A program made the position numbers and the translations under genes. Shown here piece after piece: positions 18,736 through 27,219 of a DNA stretch of 64,000 nucleotides. How positions within the stretch are numbered: the stretch's first letter is position 1; each line of letters opens with the position of its first letter. This DNA comes from Planomonospora parontospora (GTDB lineage: Bacteria > Actinomycetota > Actinomycetes > Streptosporangiales > Streptosporangiaceae): contig BMQD01000007.1 in the NCBI GenBank assembly GCA_014647935.1, forward strand, positions 248,001-312,000, written 5' to 3'. The notes under the pieces were generated by a model that ran no database searches, was not told the origin of the DNA, and was given only the letters and a program-made list of their open reading frames with translations.

Positions 18736-19869
18736 GTGAGCAGCGACAGCCCGCGCCAGGACAGTCCGGGTCTGCGGATGGGGCGCCCGTTCGGCGTCCC
18801 GGTCTACGTCTCGCCGACCTGGTTCCTGGTGGCGGCGTTCATCACCTTCACCTTCCAGCCCGTCGTGGTGTCGCGCCTGCCGGAGCTGAGCACCGGGCTC
18901 TCCTATCTGGTGGCGCTCGCCTTCGCGGTGCTGCTGTACGTCTCGGTCCTGCTGCACGAGCTGGCGCACTGCGTGGTCGCCAAGGCGTACGGCCTGCCGG
19001 TCCGCCGCATCACGCTCTACCTGCTGGGCGGCGTCTCGGAGATCGAGCGCGAGCCGGAGACCCCCGGCCGGGAGTTCATGGTCTCCTTCGCCGGCCCGCT
19101 GCTCTCGCTGGGCCTCGGCGGTGCGGGCTACGCCCTCGAGCGGTTCCTGGACCCCGGCACCGTGCTGAGCGTCCTGACCTTCCAGCTCTGGTTCGCGAAC
19201 CTGATCGTCGGCGTCTTCAACCTGCTGCCCGGCCTGCCGCTGGACGGCGGCCGGATGCTCCGCGCCGGGGTGTGGAAGCTCACCCGCAACCCGGGTTCCG
19301 GGACGGTCGCGGCGGCCTGGGCCGGCCGCGTGCTGGCCGTGCTGCTGGTGGTCTGGCCCGCGGGCCTGTCGCTGATGAGCGGGCAGGAGCCGAGCTGGAG
19401 CATGCTCATCTGGTCGGTCCTGCTGGCCTCCTTCATCTGGTTCGGCGCCACCCAGGCGCTGCGCGGAGCCCGGATGCGGGCCCGCATCCCGCAGGTCAGC
19501 GCCCGGGCCCTGGCCAGGCGGGCCGTCCCGGTCACCGCCGACGTGCCGCTGGCCGAGGCGCTGCGCCGGGCGGCGGAGGCGCAGGCCGGCGCCCTGGTCG
19601 TGGTGGACCACGAGGGCGGTCCGACCGGGATCGTCAGCGAGGTGGCGGTGGAGGCGACCCCGGAGGCCCGCCGCCCCTGGGTGACGGCCGGCTCGCTGGC
19701 GCGCAGCCTGGAGCCGTCCCTGGTGCTGGCCGCCGACCTGGAGGGGGAGCCGCTGATCGAGGCGATGCGCGGCGCCCCCGCCGGGGAGTACCTCCTGGTC
19801 GAGCGCGGCGGGGAGATCTTCGGCGTGCTCGCCACCGCGGACGTGAACCGGATGTTCACCGGGGTCTGA
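18736..19869 (+). CDS. Site-2 (M50) membrane metalloprotease with C-terminal CBS domains
   Basis: A 377-residue intramembrane zinc protease. The HELAH zinc motif lies at residues 74-78 within TM2-3, and the third ligand Asp is in GLPLDGGRMLRAG. Six predicted membrane segments occupy residues 25-245. The last 120 residues form a CBS pair (VTADVPLAEALRRAAEAQAG and GEYLLVERGGEIFGVLATAD), a nucleotide-sensing module common in this subfamily. GTG 18736 gives a family-like N-terminus; ATG 18778 is an alternative. The reading frame stays open for 87 codons after the TGA, see next entry. Confidence 0.93.
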   Translation: MSSDSPRQDSPGLRMGRPFGVPVYVSPTWFLVAAFITFTFQPVVVSRLPELSTGLSYLVALAFAVLLYVSVLLHELAHCVVAKAYGLPVRRITLYLLGGVSEIEREPETPGREFMVSFAGPLLSLGLGGAGYALERFLDPGTVLSVLTFQLWFANLIVGVFNLLPGLPLDGGRMLRAGVWKLTRNPGSGTVAAAWAGRVLAVLLVVWPAGLSLMSGQEPSWSMLIWSVLLASFIWFGATQALRGARMRARIPQVSARALARRAVPVTADVPLAEALRRAAEAQAGALVVVDHEGGPTGIVSEVAVEATPEARRPWVTAGSLARSLEPSLVLAADLEGEPLIEAMRGAPAGEYLLVERGGEIFGVLATADVNRMFTGV

Positions 19870-19959
19870 GCGCGGGCCGCGGGCGGACTCCGCCAGTTCC
19901 GGTGGGCGAAGGACTGGCCTACCCTGTTCGGACTGCTCACCCTCGTTCCCGAGGGCTGG

Positions 19960-20130
19960 GTGCTGTACTTTTTACTACGGTCTGGTGCGATCGATGTCAT
20001 CGGGCCGATTCCAGCGGGCACCTTCTGGACGCACTTCACCGTGGTCTGGGTATGCATGTGGCTGGTGGCGAACGGGCCGATGCGCGTGCCGTTCATCCGG
20101 TGGGGTTTCCGGGGAGGGAGAGTTCTGTGA
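19960..20130 (+). CDS. Small membrane ORF coupled to the FHA gene
   Basis: The frame directly following the M50 protease stop is open from 19870 to 20130, has G/C-rich third positions, and reads like protein: RWAKDWPTLFGLL, then GWVLYFLLRSGAID, then FWTHFTVVWVCMWLVANG, two hydrophobic segments. No ATG or GTG occurs before GTG 19960, which has GAGGG upstream and would give 56 residues. Its TGA overlaps the GTG of the FHA gene (GTGA), typical of coupled cistrons. It may be a short gene, a C-terminal remnant, or a read-through extension of the protease. No family was recognised. Confidence 0.5.
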   Translation: MLYFLLRSGAIDVIGPIPAGTFWTHFTVVWVCMWLVANGPMRVPFIRWGFRGGRVL

Positions 20131-21656
20131 CCGACCAGGGCTTCGGGGCGGTGCGTCCGCTGCCGGGCAACGGGCTGGTCGCCCATGTGGGCGGGCTGCT
20201 GCTGGTGTGCGACGCGGCCGAGGCCGTCATGGAGGACCTGCTGGGGGCGCTGCGGGAGACCGCCGCCTCGGGCGGTGACGGGCGGGCGCTGGCCCGCCGG
20301 GTCGCCCAGGTGCTGGCCGCCATGATGGGCGAGCCCGTGGCGTGCGCCGTGGCCGGGCCCGTGCCCGAGGGCGTGGCCGTGCTGGTCAGCGGCCCGGCGG
20401 CGGCGTCGGTCACCGGTTCGGCCGGTGAGGTGCGGCTCGCCGGGCGCGACGCGCTCACCTGGTCCGACCGGCTGGTGCCGGGCCCGGTCACCCGGGTGGA
20501 ACTGCGCCTGCCCGAGGCGGGCGCGGCGCAGCGCCTCACCCGGCTGGACGGCGGTGTGGTCGTCGGCGGCGGCGTCGAGTGCGACCCGTCGGCGGAGGGC
20601 GGGGCGCCGCCGCTGCCCGCGCCGCAGGCCCGCTCCGCCCAGCCGGAGCCGGAGATCCGCACACCCGCGCCGGCCCCGATGGCGCAGCCTCCGGTGGAGG
20701 CGCCCGTCGCACTCCCCGCCGCGCAGTCCGACTGGTCGCCGTTCTCCTCCGAACCCTCAGCGCCCTCCGGGCCCGCCGCGGCGCACATGGCCCCCGCGCC
20801 CTCCGACTGGTCCGCCCCGCCGGCCGAGCCCGTACAGCCCGCGCCGCCGTACCCGATGGGCCCTCCCATGAGCCCGGCGGGCCCGCCGGACCACTACGCG
20901 CAGCCTCCCGCGCCGCCGATGGAGCCGCAGGCCCCCGTCCCGCACCCGTGGGACTCCGGGCCGATGCCGGCGGTCCCCGCGCAGGGGCAGGGCCCGCTCT
21001 CCGGCCCGGCCTTCACCTCGCAGGAGGACGCGGAGACCGCCCGGGCGAACGGGATGGGCGGCGACCCCCTCGGCCCCGGCGACCTGCGCAACGAGTCGTT
21101 CGAGTACGAACTGCCGGTCCCCGGCGGCCCGCCGAGCTCGCCGGACCTCATGCCGCCCGCGGCGGCCGAGCCGGAGTCGCGGCCGCTGGTCCACGGCGTG
21201 GACTGCAAGAACGACCACTTCAACGACCCGCGGGTGCCCTACTGCGCGGTCTGCGGCATCGCCCTGGTGCAGCGCACGCTCGTCCCCTACAAGGGGCCGC
21301 GCCCGCCGCTGGGCGTGCTCCTGCTGGACGACGGCGTGACGCTCCGCCTCGACGCCGACTACCTGCTCGGCCGTGATCCGGAGCGGGCCCCGGAGGTCGC
21401 CGACGGCTCGGTCCGCCCGGCCAAGGTCACCAGCCCGGACGGCTCGGTCTCCCGCCGCCACCTGCGGGTGGCACTGGACGGCTGGGACGTCAACCTGATC
21501 GACCTGGGCTCGGTCAACGGCACCCAGATCCAGCCGCCCGGCGACCCGAACTTCTACGACATCCCGCCGAACGAGCCGGTCACGATCATGCCCGGCACGA
21601 CCGTGCGGATCGGCGTCTCGCGCACCATGCGCTACGAGTCGCACCGCAACCGGTAG
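20127..21656 (+). CDS. FHA-domain protein with N-terminal conserved domain and Pro-rich linker
   Basis: A 509-residue protein. Residues 1-140 form a compact domain of unknown function (VTDQGFGAVRPLPGNGLVAH). Residues about 155-350 are a Pro/Ala-rich linker. A small zinc-ribbon-like CAVCG follows, and the C-terminus is an FHA domain: LLGRDP, SVSRRHLRV and LGSVNGT carry the Arg, Ser and Asn residues that bind phosphothreonine. It should dock to a Ser/Thr-kinase substrate. Start GTG overlaps the preceding small ORF's stop. Confidence 0.88.
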   Translation: MTDQGFGAVRPLPGNGLVAHVGGLLLVCDAAEAVMEDLLGALRETAASGGDGRALARRVAQVLAAMMGEPVACAVAGPVPEGVAVLVSGPAAASVTGSAGEVRLAGRDALTWSDRLVPGPVTRVELRLPEAGAAQRLTRLDGGVVVGGGVECDPSAEGGAPPLPAPQARSAQPEPEIRTPAPAPMAQPPVEAPVALPAAQSDWSPFSSEPSAPSGPAAAHMAPAPSDWSAPPAEPVQPAPPYPMGPPMSPAGPPDHYAQPPAPPMEPQAPVPHPWDSGPMPAVPAQGQGPLSGPAFTSQEDAETARANGMGGDPLGPGDLRNESFEYELPVPGGPPSSPDLMPPAAAEPESRPLVHGVDCKNDHFNDPRVPYCAVCGIALVQRTLVPYKGPRPPLGVLLLDDGVTLRLDADYLLGRDPERAPEVADGSVRPAKVTSPDGSVSRRHLRVALDGWDVNLIDLGSVNGTQIQPPGDPNFYDIPPNEPVTIMPGTTVRIGVSRTMRYESHRNR

Positions 21657-21726
21657 ACGCGGCGCCCGCTCTCAGCCCTGCGCCGCCGGAGAGGTGACCG
21701 GCCGCCTCCACGCCCTGCCCTCCAGC

Positions 21727-21760
21727 GCCCGCGCCGTCCCGGATCCGGGACGGCGCGGGC
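21727..21760. terminator. 34-bp perfect palindrome, terminator after the FHA gene
   Basis: A self-complementary 34-base sequence centred on GGATCC ends immediately before the -35 box of the next promoter. Its position between a stop codon and a promoter supports a terminator role. Confidence 0.7.
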
Positions 21761-21761
21761 G

Positions 21762-21792
21762 TTGACAGCGCGTCCGGGGGGCCGTCTATCAT
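21762..21792 (+). promoter_or_regulatory. Sigma-70-like promoter for the PfkB kinase gene
   Basis: A perfect -35 hexamer TTGACA at 21762-21767 is followed after 19 bp by TATCAT (21787-21792); TCTATC at 17 bp is an alternative. The start codon lies 35 bp downstream with a GAGGAGG ribosome site. Confidence 0.6.
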
Positions 21793-21827
21793 CCGCTCAG
21801 GCGCGCAAAACATGAGGAGGGCTCGCC

Positions 21828-22745
21828 ATGGCCGTCGTCACTCTCGGAGTGCACATCGTGGACGTGCTGGCCCGGCCGGTGGAGTCCATCCCCGCGGGGC
21901 AGGACACCCACCTGCTGGAGCAGATCCGCATCACCGCGGCCGGCGCGGCGGCCGGCACCGCCGTCGATCTGGCGAAGCTGGGCGTCCCGGTCGCCTCCGC
22001 CGGAGCGGTCGGCGACGACGAGCTGGGCGACTTCCTGCTGATGGTGATGGGGCGACACGGGGTGGACGTGACCGGGATCGTCCGCAGGCCCGGTGAGCAG
22101 ACCGCCGCCTCGATCCTGCCGATCCGCCCGGACGGCGGGCGCCCGTCCTTCCACGTGCCCGGCGCCAACCTGGGCCTGTCGGCGGCCGATGTGGACCCGG
22201 AGCGGCTGCGGGCGGTCCGGGTCCTGCACCTGGGCGGCATGGACGTCACCTGGGGCCTGCACGACTCCGCCTTCTTCGCGCTGTTGGACGAGGTGCGGGC
22301 GGCGGGGACGGTCGTCACCATGGACCTGCTGTCCAACATGCCCGACCTGGTGCTCGGCGCGAAGGCCTTCCTGCCGCACGTCGACTACGTCCTGCCCAAC
22401 GAGGAGCAGGCGCTGATGATGAGCGGCCGGGCCGGTGCGGACGAGGCCGCCGCCGCGCTGCTGGCCGAGGGGCCGCGCGGGGTGGTGGTCACGCTGGGCG
22501 GAGAGGGCAGCCTGGTCGCCACCGCCTCGGAGACCGTACGGCTGCCCGCGCTCGACGTCGCGGTGGTCGACACCACCGGCTGCGGTGACGCCTACTGCGC
22601 CGGGTTCATCGCGGGGCTGGCCGGCGGGCGCGGAGTCCTCGACGCCGCCCGGCTCGGCACCGAGGTCGCCGCCCGGGTCGCCGGCGGCCTGGGCTCCGAC
22701 GCGGGCCTCGACGACCTCGCCGGCCTCGACCTGCCCCGGTTCTGA
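21828..22745 (+). CDS. PfkB-family carbohydrate kinase (ribokinase-like)
   Basis: A 305-residue kinase of the ribokinase fold. It has an N-terminal substrate region (DTHLLEQIRITAAGAAAGTA), a central VVTLGGEGSLVA segment, and the C-terminal active-site motif DTTGCGDAYCAGFIAGL, where the catalytic Asp lies within G-x-G-D. The usual GAGD is GCGD here. It phosphorylates a sugar or nucleoside; the substrate is not clear. It is followed after 21 bp by an aminotransferase gene in the same orientation, so the two probably act in one catabolic route. Confidence 0.92.
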   Translation: MAVVTLGVHIVDVLARPVESIPAGQDTHLLEQIRITAAGAAAGTAVDLAKLGVPVASAGAVGDDELGDFLLMVMGRHGVDVTGIVRRPGEQTAASILPIRPDGGRPSFHVPGANLGLSAADVDPERLRAVRVLHLGGMDVTWGLHDSAFFALLDEVRAAGTVVTMDLLSNMPDLVLGAKAFLPHVDYVLPNEEQALMMSGRAGADEAAAALLAEGPRGVVVTLGGEGSLVATASETVRLPALDVAVVDTTGCGDAYCAGFIAGLAGGRGVLDAARLGTEVAARVAGGLGSDAGLDDLAGLDLPRF

Positions 22746-22766
22746 CGCGGAAGGATGTTCCCTGAG

Positions 22767-24002
22767 ATGTCGATCGACGCGAAACTTCGTGAACGGGCCG
22801 CCCGGGTCGTGCCCGGCGGCATGTACGGCCACCTCAACGCCGCCCTGCACGGGTCCGGATACCCGCAGTTCTTCGTGCGCGGCGAGGGCTGCCGCCAGTT
22901 CGACGCCGACGGCCGCGAGTACGTCGACCTGATGTGCTCCTGGGGGCCCATCATCCTCGGCCACCGCCACCCGGCCGTGGAGGCCGCCGTGGCGGCCAGG
23001 CTCGCCGAGGGCGACTGCCTCAACGGCCCCGGCCCGGTCTACGTGGAGCTCGCCGAGCTGATGGTGGAGACCATCCCGCAGGCCGACTGGGTGATGTTCT
23101 CCAAGAACGGCACCGACGCCACCACCCAGGCCCTGATGGTCGCCCGCGCGGCCACCGGCCGGGCCAAGGTCCTCGTCGCCCACGGCTCCTACCACGGGGC
23201 CGACCCCTGGTGCACGCCGAGTACGGCGGGCACCACCCCCGCCGACCGGGCCGACCTGGTCGAGTACACCTACAACGACCTGGCCAGCGCCGAGGCCGCC
23301 GCGGCCCGGGCCGAGGGGCCGGCCGGCTCCGACGTCGCCGCGATCATCGTCACGCCGTTCAAGCACGACTCCTTCGAGGACCAGGAACTCGCCGCGCCGG
23401 AGTTCGCCCGCGGGCTGCGGGCGCTGGCCGACCGGCTCGGCGCCGCCCTGGTCATCGACGACGTGCGCGGCGGCTGGCGGCTGGACCTCGGAGGCTCCTG
23501 GGAGCCCCTGGGCGTCCGGCCGGACCTGTACGCCTTCAGCAAGGCCATGGCCAACGGCCACCCGATCGCGGCCGTCACCGGGGTGGACGCCCTGCGCGAC
23601 GCCGCCCAGACGATCTACTCCACCGGCTCGTTCTGGTTCAACGCCGCCCCGATGGCCGCCGCGAAGGCGACCATCGAGACCCTGCACGCCGTGGACGGCG
23701 TCGCGCTCATGGAGCGGGCCGGCACCCGGCTGCGGGAAGGGCTGGCCGCGCAGGCCGCCGCCCACGGCTTCACGGTCAGCCAGACCGGTCCGGTCCAGAT
23801 CCCGTGGCTCTCCTTCGAAGGCGACGCGACCCTGGAGAAGGGCATGTTCTGGTCCTCGGCCTGCCTGGAGGAGGGCGTCTACCTCCACCCCTGGCACAAC
23901 TGGTTCGTCTCGGCCGCCCACACCGACGCCGACATCGACCGGGCCCTGCAGGGCACCGACGCGGCGTTCGCCAGGCTCAGGGCCAGGTTCGGCGCGGACT
24001 GA
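22767..24002 (+). CDS. Class III PLP aminotransferase (glutamate-1-semialdehyde aminomutase-like)
   Basis: A 411-residue enzyme. The N-terminus (LRERAARVVPGGMYGHLN) and YVDLMCSWGPIILGHRHPAV are typical of the HemL-like branch. The PLP-binding Lys is in AFSKAMANGHPIAAVTG, preceded by the Asp of VIDDVRGGWRLD. True HemL genes usually lie in tetrapyrrole clusters, while this one is paired with a PfkB kinase, so another amino or keto substrate is more likely. ATG 22755 is equally possible as start but has its GGAAGG too close. Confidence 0.9.
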   Translation: MSIDAKLRERAARVVPGGMYGHLNAALHGSGYPQFFVRGEGCRQFDADGREYVDLMCSWGPIILGHRHPAVEAAVAARLAEGDCLNGPGPVYVELAELMVETIPQADWVMFSKNGTDATTQALMVARAATGRAKVLVAHGSYHGADPWCTPSTAGTTPADRADLVEYTYNDLASAEAAAARAEGPAGSDVAAIIVTPFKHDSFEDQELAAPEFARGLRALADRLGAALVIDDVRGGWRLDLGGSWEPLGVRPDLYAFSKAMANGHPIAAVTGVDALRDAAQTIYSTGSFWFNAAPMAAAKATIETLHAVDGVALMERAGTRLREGLAAQAAAHGFTVSQTGPVQIPWLSFEGDATLEKGMFWSSACLEEGVYLHPWHNWFVSAAHTDADIDRALQGTDAAFARLRARFGAD

Positions 24003-24068
24003 CCGCCGGTCCCGGAAGGAGCCCCGCCGGGCCGGGCGGCGCCCCCCGCGGCGCCTCCCGGCCGGAGG

Positions 24069-24653
24069 TCAGCCCTCCAGCACGCGAGCCTGCGCCGCCG
24101 CCTCCCGGCCGGAGGGGAACCGGGCGAACGCGTGCACCGAACGGAGCATCCGGGTGGCGGCCTCGAATCCCTGGGCCGCCTCCAGCGCACGCCCGGCGGC
24201 GGTCGCGAAGCGGACCAGCAGGTCCTCGTCCCGGTGGTCGAAGCGCCGCCCGGCCACCCACAGGTACGCCTGGCCGCGGGAGGCCAGGGGTACCGGGACG
24301 GCCAGGAACCCGGGCTGTCCCGTCCGCTCCTCCCGGGGCAGCCGCAGCGGGTCGGAGCGGGCCGCCAGGGTCGTGAGCACCGTGCCGTCGCGCAACCACC
24401 GCAGGACCGCCAGCGGATCGCCGGGCGGAGCGTGCATGTGGACCGGCCGGGCGTTCTCCGCCACCGGGCCGACCTCGACCAGGCCGGCGTAACCGGCCGA
24501 GCACACCGCCGCGGCGGCCGCCACCACCTGTTCGACGAGGTGGTCGGCGCCGGGTCCGGCGAAGGTCTCGATCAGGCCGCGCAGGCGGTCTCCGGACCCG
24601 CCGTCCGGGAGGACGGAGCCGGAGGCCGGCCCGATCTGCTGGATGGTGCTCAT
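24069..24653 (-). CDS. GAF-like domain protein of unknown function
   Basis: A 194-residue soluble protein. The pattern LIETFAGPGADHLVEQVVAAAAAVCSAGYAGLVEVG, an internal GFLAVPVPLASRGQAYLWVAG strand and FDHRDEDLLVRFATAAGRALEAA helix fit a small-molecule-sensing GAF fold, with a conserved-looking acidic HRDED before the last helix. There is no output domain. ATG 24653 has a clear GAGGGGAAAGGG ribosome site. It stands alone between convergent and divergent neighbours. Confidence 0.7.
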   Translation of the reverse strand: MSTIQQIGPASGSVLPDGGSGDRLRGLIETFAGPGADHLVEQVVAAAAAVCSAGYAGLVEVGPVAENARPVHMHAPPGDPLAVLRWLRDGTVLTTLAARSDPLRLPREERTGQPGFLAVPVPLASRGQAYLWVAGRRFDHRDEDLLVRFATAAGRALEAAQGFEAATRMLRSVHAFARFPSGREAAAQARVLEG

Positions 24654-24816
24654 CCCTTTCCCCTCTCTTCGTGGAGCCGGGTGCCCGCGCCGAGGTGGCG
24701 GGCGGGGTAGCGATTCGGAGTATTACCTCCAGAACCCTGCTTGACCAGTCCTCGATGTCTCATATGGGGTGAATGGGACGGGCGAATCCCCGGTGCCGCC
24801 AGGGGAGCGGGTGAAA

Positions 24817-24842
24817 CCCGGTGGTCGCGAGGGGCCACCGGG
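24817..24842 (-). terminator. Hairpin after the tandem GNAT gene
   Basis: CCCGGTGG and CCACCGGG pair perfectly around a 10-base loop, 12 bp beyond the stop codon of the minus-strand double acetyltransferase. Confidence 0.55.
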
Positions 24843-24854
24843 ACCGCCGGAGGA

Positions 24855-25955
24855 CTACCGGGGACGCAGCCGGTACCACTGGAGGTCGTCGTGGCGGCTG
24901 CCGTCCGGGGCGGGCAGCAGCCCGCGCAGCAGGGCCTCCCGCGCGAAGCCCGCCTTCTCCAGCACCCGCTGCGAGGCGGTGTTGTCCAGCGCGGTGCCCG
25001 CCACGACGCGGGCCACCGGGGTGTGCGCGAAGGCCCAGCCGACCAGCAGCTCCACCGCGCGCGTGGCGAACCCCCGGCCGCGGAACTCCGGCAGCATGCT
25101 GTAGCCGACCATGGCCTGGCCCAGCGGCGGGACGATGTTGCCGAGCTGGACGTGCCCGGCGAACGCGCCGTCGGCGGCGTCGCGGATCGCGGCCTCCACC
25201 CGGGTGCCCGCGAGCCAGTGCATGCCCGCGTCGCGGCAGAACGCCTCGCTCTCCTCCGGGTCGAGGGGCACCGGCGGGACGCTGCGCGCCACGGTGTCGG
25301 GCAGATTCCGCAGCGCGTGGTAGTCGTCGGCGTCCTCGGCGGTCAGCGGCGTCAGCCGTACCGTGCCGTCGGTCAGCGACCCGCCGGGGAAGGGCGGCAG
25401 GTACGGGGAGGTCCGCTCGCCGGAGTCGGTGCTCAGCCGGGCGAACGACACCAGGTCGCCGCGGGTGCCGTCGCGCCGGGGCTCGGCCGCGCGCTGGACG
25501 CCCTCGCGCCGGAACCCGGAGGCGAGCGCCACCCGCTGGCTGGCCAGGTTCTCCACGTCGGCCAGAAGCTCCATGCGGCCCACCCCGCGGGCGAAGGCCC
25601 ACTCGGTCAGCGCCCTGGTGGCGGCCGTGGCCACGCCGCGGCCCCGGGCCCAGGGTGCGATCAGGTAGCCGATCTCGCCGTTGCCGCGCGGGTCGAGCGC
25701 CTTGAGGCCGATGTTGCCCAGCCACTCGCCCGTGGCGGGGTCGGCGACGGCGAAGGAGGCGCCGCCCGCCTCCCAGAGCCGCTCGGCCAGCTTGAGGTAC
25801 TGGACGGCGTCGTCCCTGCCGTACGGGACGGGCACGGTGGGGATGAACCGTATGATCTCGGGGTCGACGCAGGCGCGGACCATCGGCTCGACGTCGGAGC
25901 CGGCGAGCCCGCGCAGGACGACGGGCCCGGCGGGGATCACGTCTCGGGTGAACAC
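24855..25955 (-). CDS. Double-domain GNAT acetyltransferase (RimJ/RimL-like)
   Basis: A 366-residue protein with two complete GNAT domains in tandem. The first is RimL-like (VLRGLAGSDVEPMVRACVDPE, ending ALDPRGNGEIGYLIAPWARGRGVATAATRALTEWAF). The second repeats the pattern (VRLTPLTAEDADDYHAL, ending VGYSMLPEFRGRGFATRAVELLVGWAF). Each has its own R-G-x-G/A acetyl-CoA loop, so both halves may be active. Substrates are unknown; RimJ/RimL members acetylate protein N-termini. GTG 25955 begins very close to a GGAGG, so the true start may lie a few codons inside. Confidence 0.88.
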   Translation of the reverse strand: MFTRDVIPAGPVVLRGLAGSDVEPMVRACVDPEIIRFIPTVPVPYGRDDAVQYLKLAERLWEAGGASFAVADPATGEWLGNIGLKALDPRGNGEIGYLIAPWARGRGVATAATRALTEWAFARGVGRMELLADVENLASQRVALASGFRREGVQRAAEPRRDGTRGDLVSFARLSTDSGERTSPYLPPFPGGSLTDGTVRLTPLTAEDADDYHALRNLPDTVARSVPPVPLDPEESEAFCRDAGMHWLAGTRVEAAIRDAADGAFAGHVQLGNIVPPLGQAMVGYSMLPEFRGRGFATRAVELLVGWAFAHTPVARVVAGTALDNTASQRVLEKAGFAREALLRGLLPAPDGSRHDDLQWYRLRPR

Positions 25956-26066
25956 CCTCCAGTGCTATCAGGTGGCGGCGGAGGGGGGCCAATCCGCTCC
26001 GCCGGCGGGCCCGGCGGGCCAAGGACCGGAACCGGCCACGGCCCGCGCGCCGATACCCTTGCGGGC

Positions 26067-26933
26067 ATGGGTTTTCGCAGGCATGGGCCGTTTCAGGCCG
26101 GGGATCAGGTTCAGCTCACCGACCCCAAGAACAAGCGCCACACGGTGACGCTGAAGGAGGACGGGGTCTTCCACACGCACAAGGGGTTCATCCCGCACAG
26201 CGACCTGATCGGGCAGCCCGAGGGCTCGGTGGTCCGCTCCTCCGGCGGCACGCAGTACCTCGCCTTCCGCCACCTGCTGCCGGACTACACGCTCTCCATG
26301 CCGCGCGGCGCGGCGGTCATCTACCCCAAGGACTCCGCGCAGATCGTCGCGATGGCCGACGTGTTCCCGGGCGCCCGCGTGGTCGAGGCGGGCGTCGGCT
26401 CCGGCGCCCTGACCTGCTTCCTGCTGCGCGCCGTCGGCCCGGAGGGGAAGATCACCTCCTACGAGCGCCGCGAGGACTTCGCCGAGGTCGCCACGAAGAA
26501 CGTGGAGAAGTTCTACGGCGGGCCGATGGACCAGTGGCGCCTGGTCGTGGGCGACTTCGTGGGCTCACTCGACGAGAGCGACGTCGACCGGGTCATCCTG
26601 GACATGCTCGCCCCGTGGGAGTGCGTGGACGCGGCCGCCAAGGCCCTCACGCCGGGCGGTGTGATCTGCTGCTACGTGGCGACGACCACCCAGCTCTCCC
26701 GCACGGTCGAAACTTTGCGGGAACATGGAAGTTTCACCGAGCCCCATGCGTGGGAGACCCTGGTTCGCGACTGGCACGTCGAAGGGCTCGCCGTACGGCC
26801 CGACCACCGGATGGTCGGCCACACCGGCTTCCTCGTCACGGCCCGTCGCATGGCGGACGGGGTGACACCACCACCCCGGCGCAGGCGTCCGGCGAAGGGG
26901 GCATATGGCGAGGAGTCCACGACCACACCGTGA
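26067..26933 (+). CDS. trmI: tRNA (adenine(58)-N1)-methyltransferase
   Basis: A 288-residue SAM-dependent methyltransferase. The N-terminal beta domain (FQAGDQVQLTDPKNKRHTVTLKE) is typical of TrmI. SAM motif I is VVEAGVGSGALTCFLL, followed by YERREDF and VDRVILDMLAPWECVD. TrmI methylates A58 in the T-loop of tRNAs as a tetramer. Its position next to arc and near a RecB-like nuclease is conserved across actinobacteria including mycobacteria. Confidence 0.95.
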   Translation: MGFRRHGPFQAGDQVQLTDPKNKRHTVTLKEDGVFHTHKGFIPHSDLIGQPEGSVVRSSGGTQYLAFRHLLPDYTLSMPRGAAVIYPKDSAQIVAMADVFPGARVVEAGVGSGALTCFLLRAVGPEGKITSYERREDFAEVATKNVEKFYGGPMDQWRLVVGDFVGSLDESDVDRVILDMLAPWECVDAAAKALTPGGVICCYVATTTQLSRTVETLREHGSFTEPHAWETLVRDWHVEGLAVRPDHRMVGHTGFLVTARRMADGVTPPPRRRRPAKGAYGEESTTTP

Positions 26934-27219
26934 CCCTCACCGCGGCCCTCACTGTGACCCTCGTTGCGAGCCCCTCCGAGACGCCCTCCGCGGCTCTCGG
27001 CGTGATCTCCACCACATGACGATTAGGCCACGACGGACGTCGGGCATGACACGGGAACAGAGTGTCGTGTTCTTATGCTGACAGCGCTAAACGCGATATA
27101 AGGGATTAATCACTGCGCACTTAATGTAGTCATACGAATACCGCCCGGCCAGGTAACGGACAGCCCCCAGATGGGTAGGGTCTTGAGTAGTCGGTCTCGA
27201 CTGGGAAGGAGGTGACGGC
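26934..27219. promoter_or_regulatory. A/T-rich control region upstream of arc
   Basis: This 286-bp gap has a distinctly A/T-rich core at about 27060-27150, with TATAAG and TTAATC-type hexamers, in strong contrast to the surrounding genes. It probably holds the arc promoter. No -35/-10 pair of good spacing could be fixed, and no RNA gene was seen. The last bases carry the near-perfect GGAAGGAGGTGA ribosome site of arc. Confidence 0.45.

Noticed and set aside
24765-24835. Riboswitch-like GGGTGAAACCC motif
   Set aside because: It resembles fragments of a B12 riboswitch but lacks the B12 box and core order, and is better explained by the hairpin terminator there.
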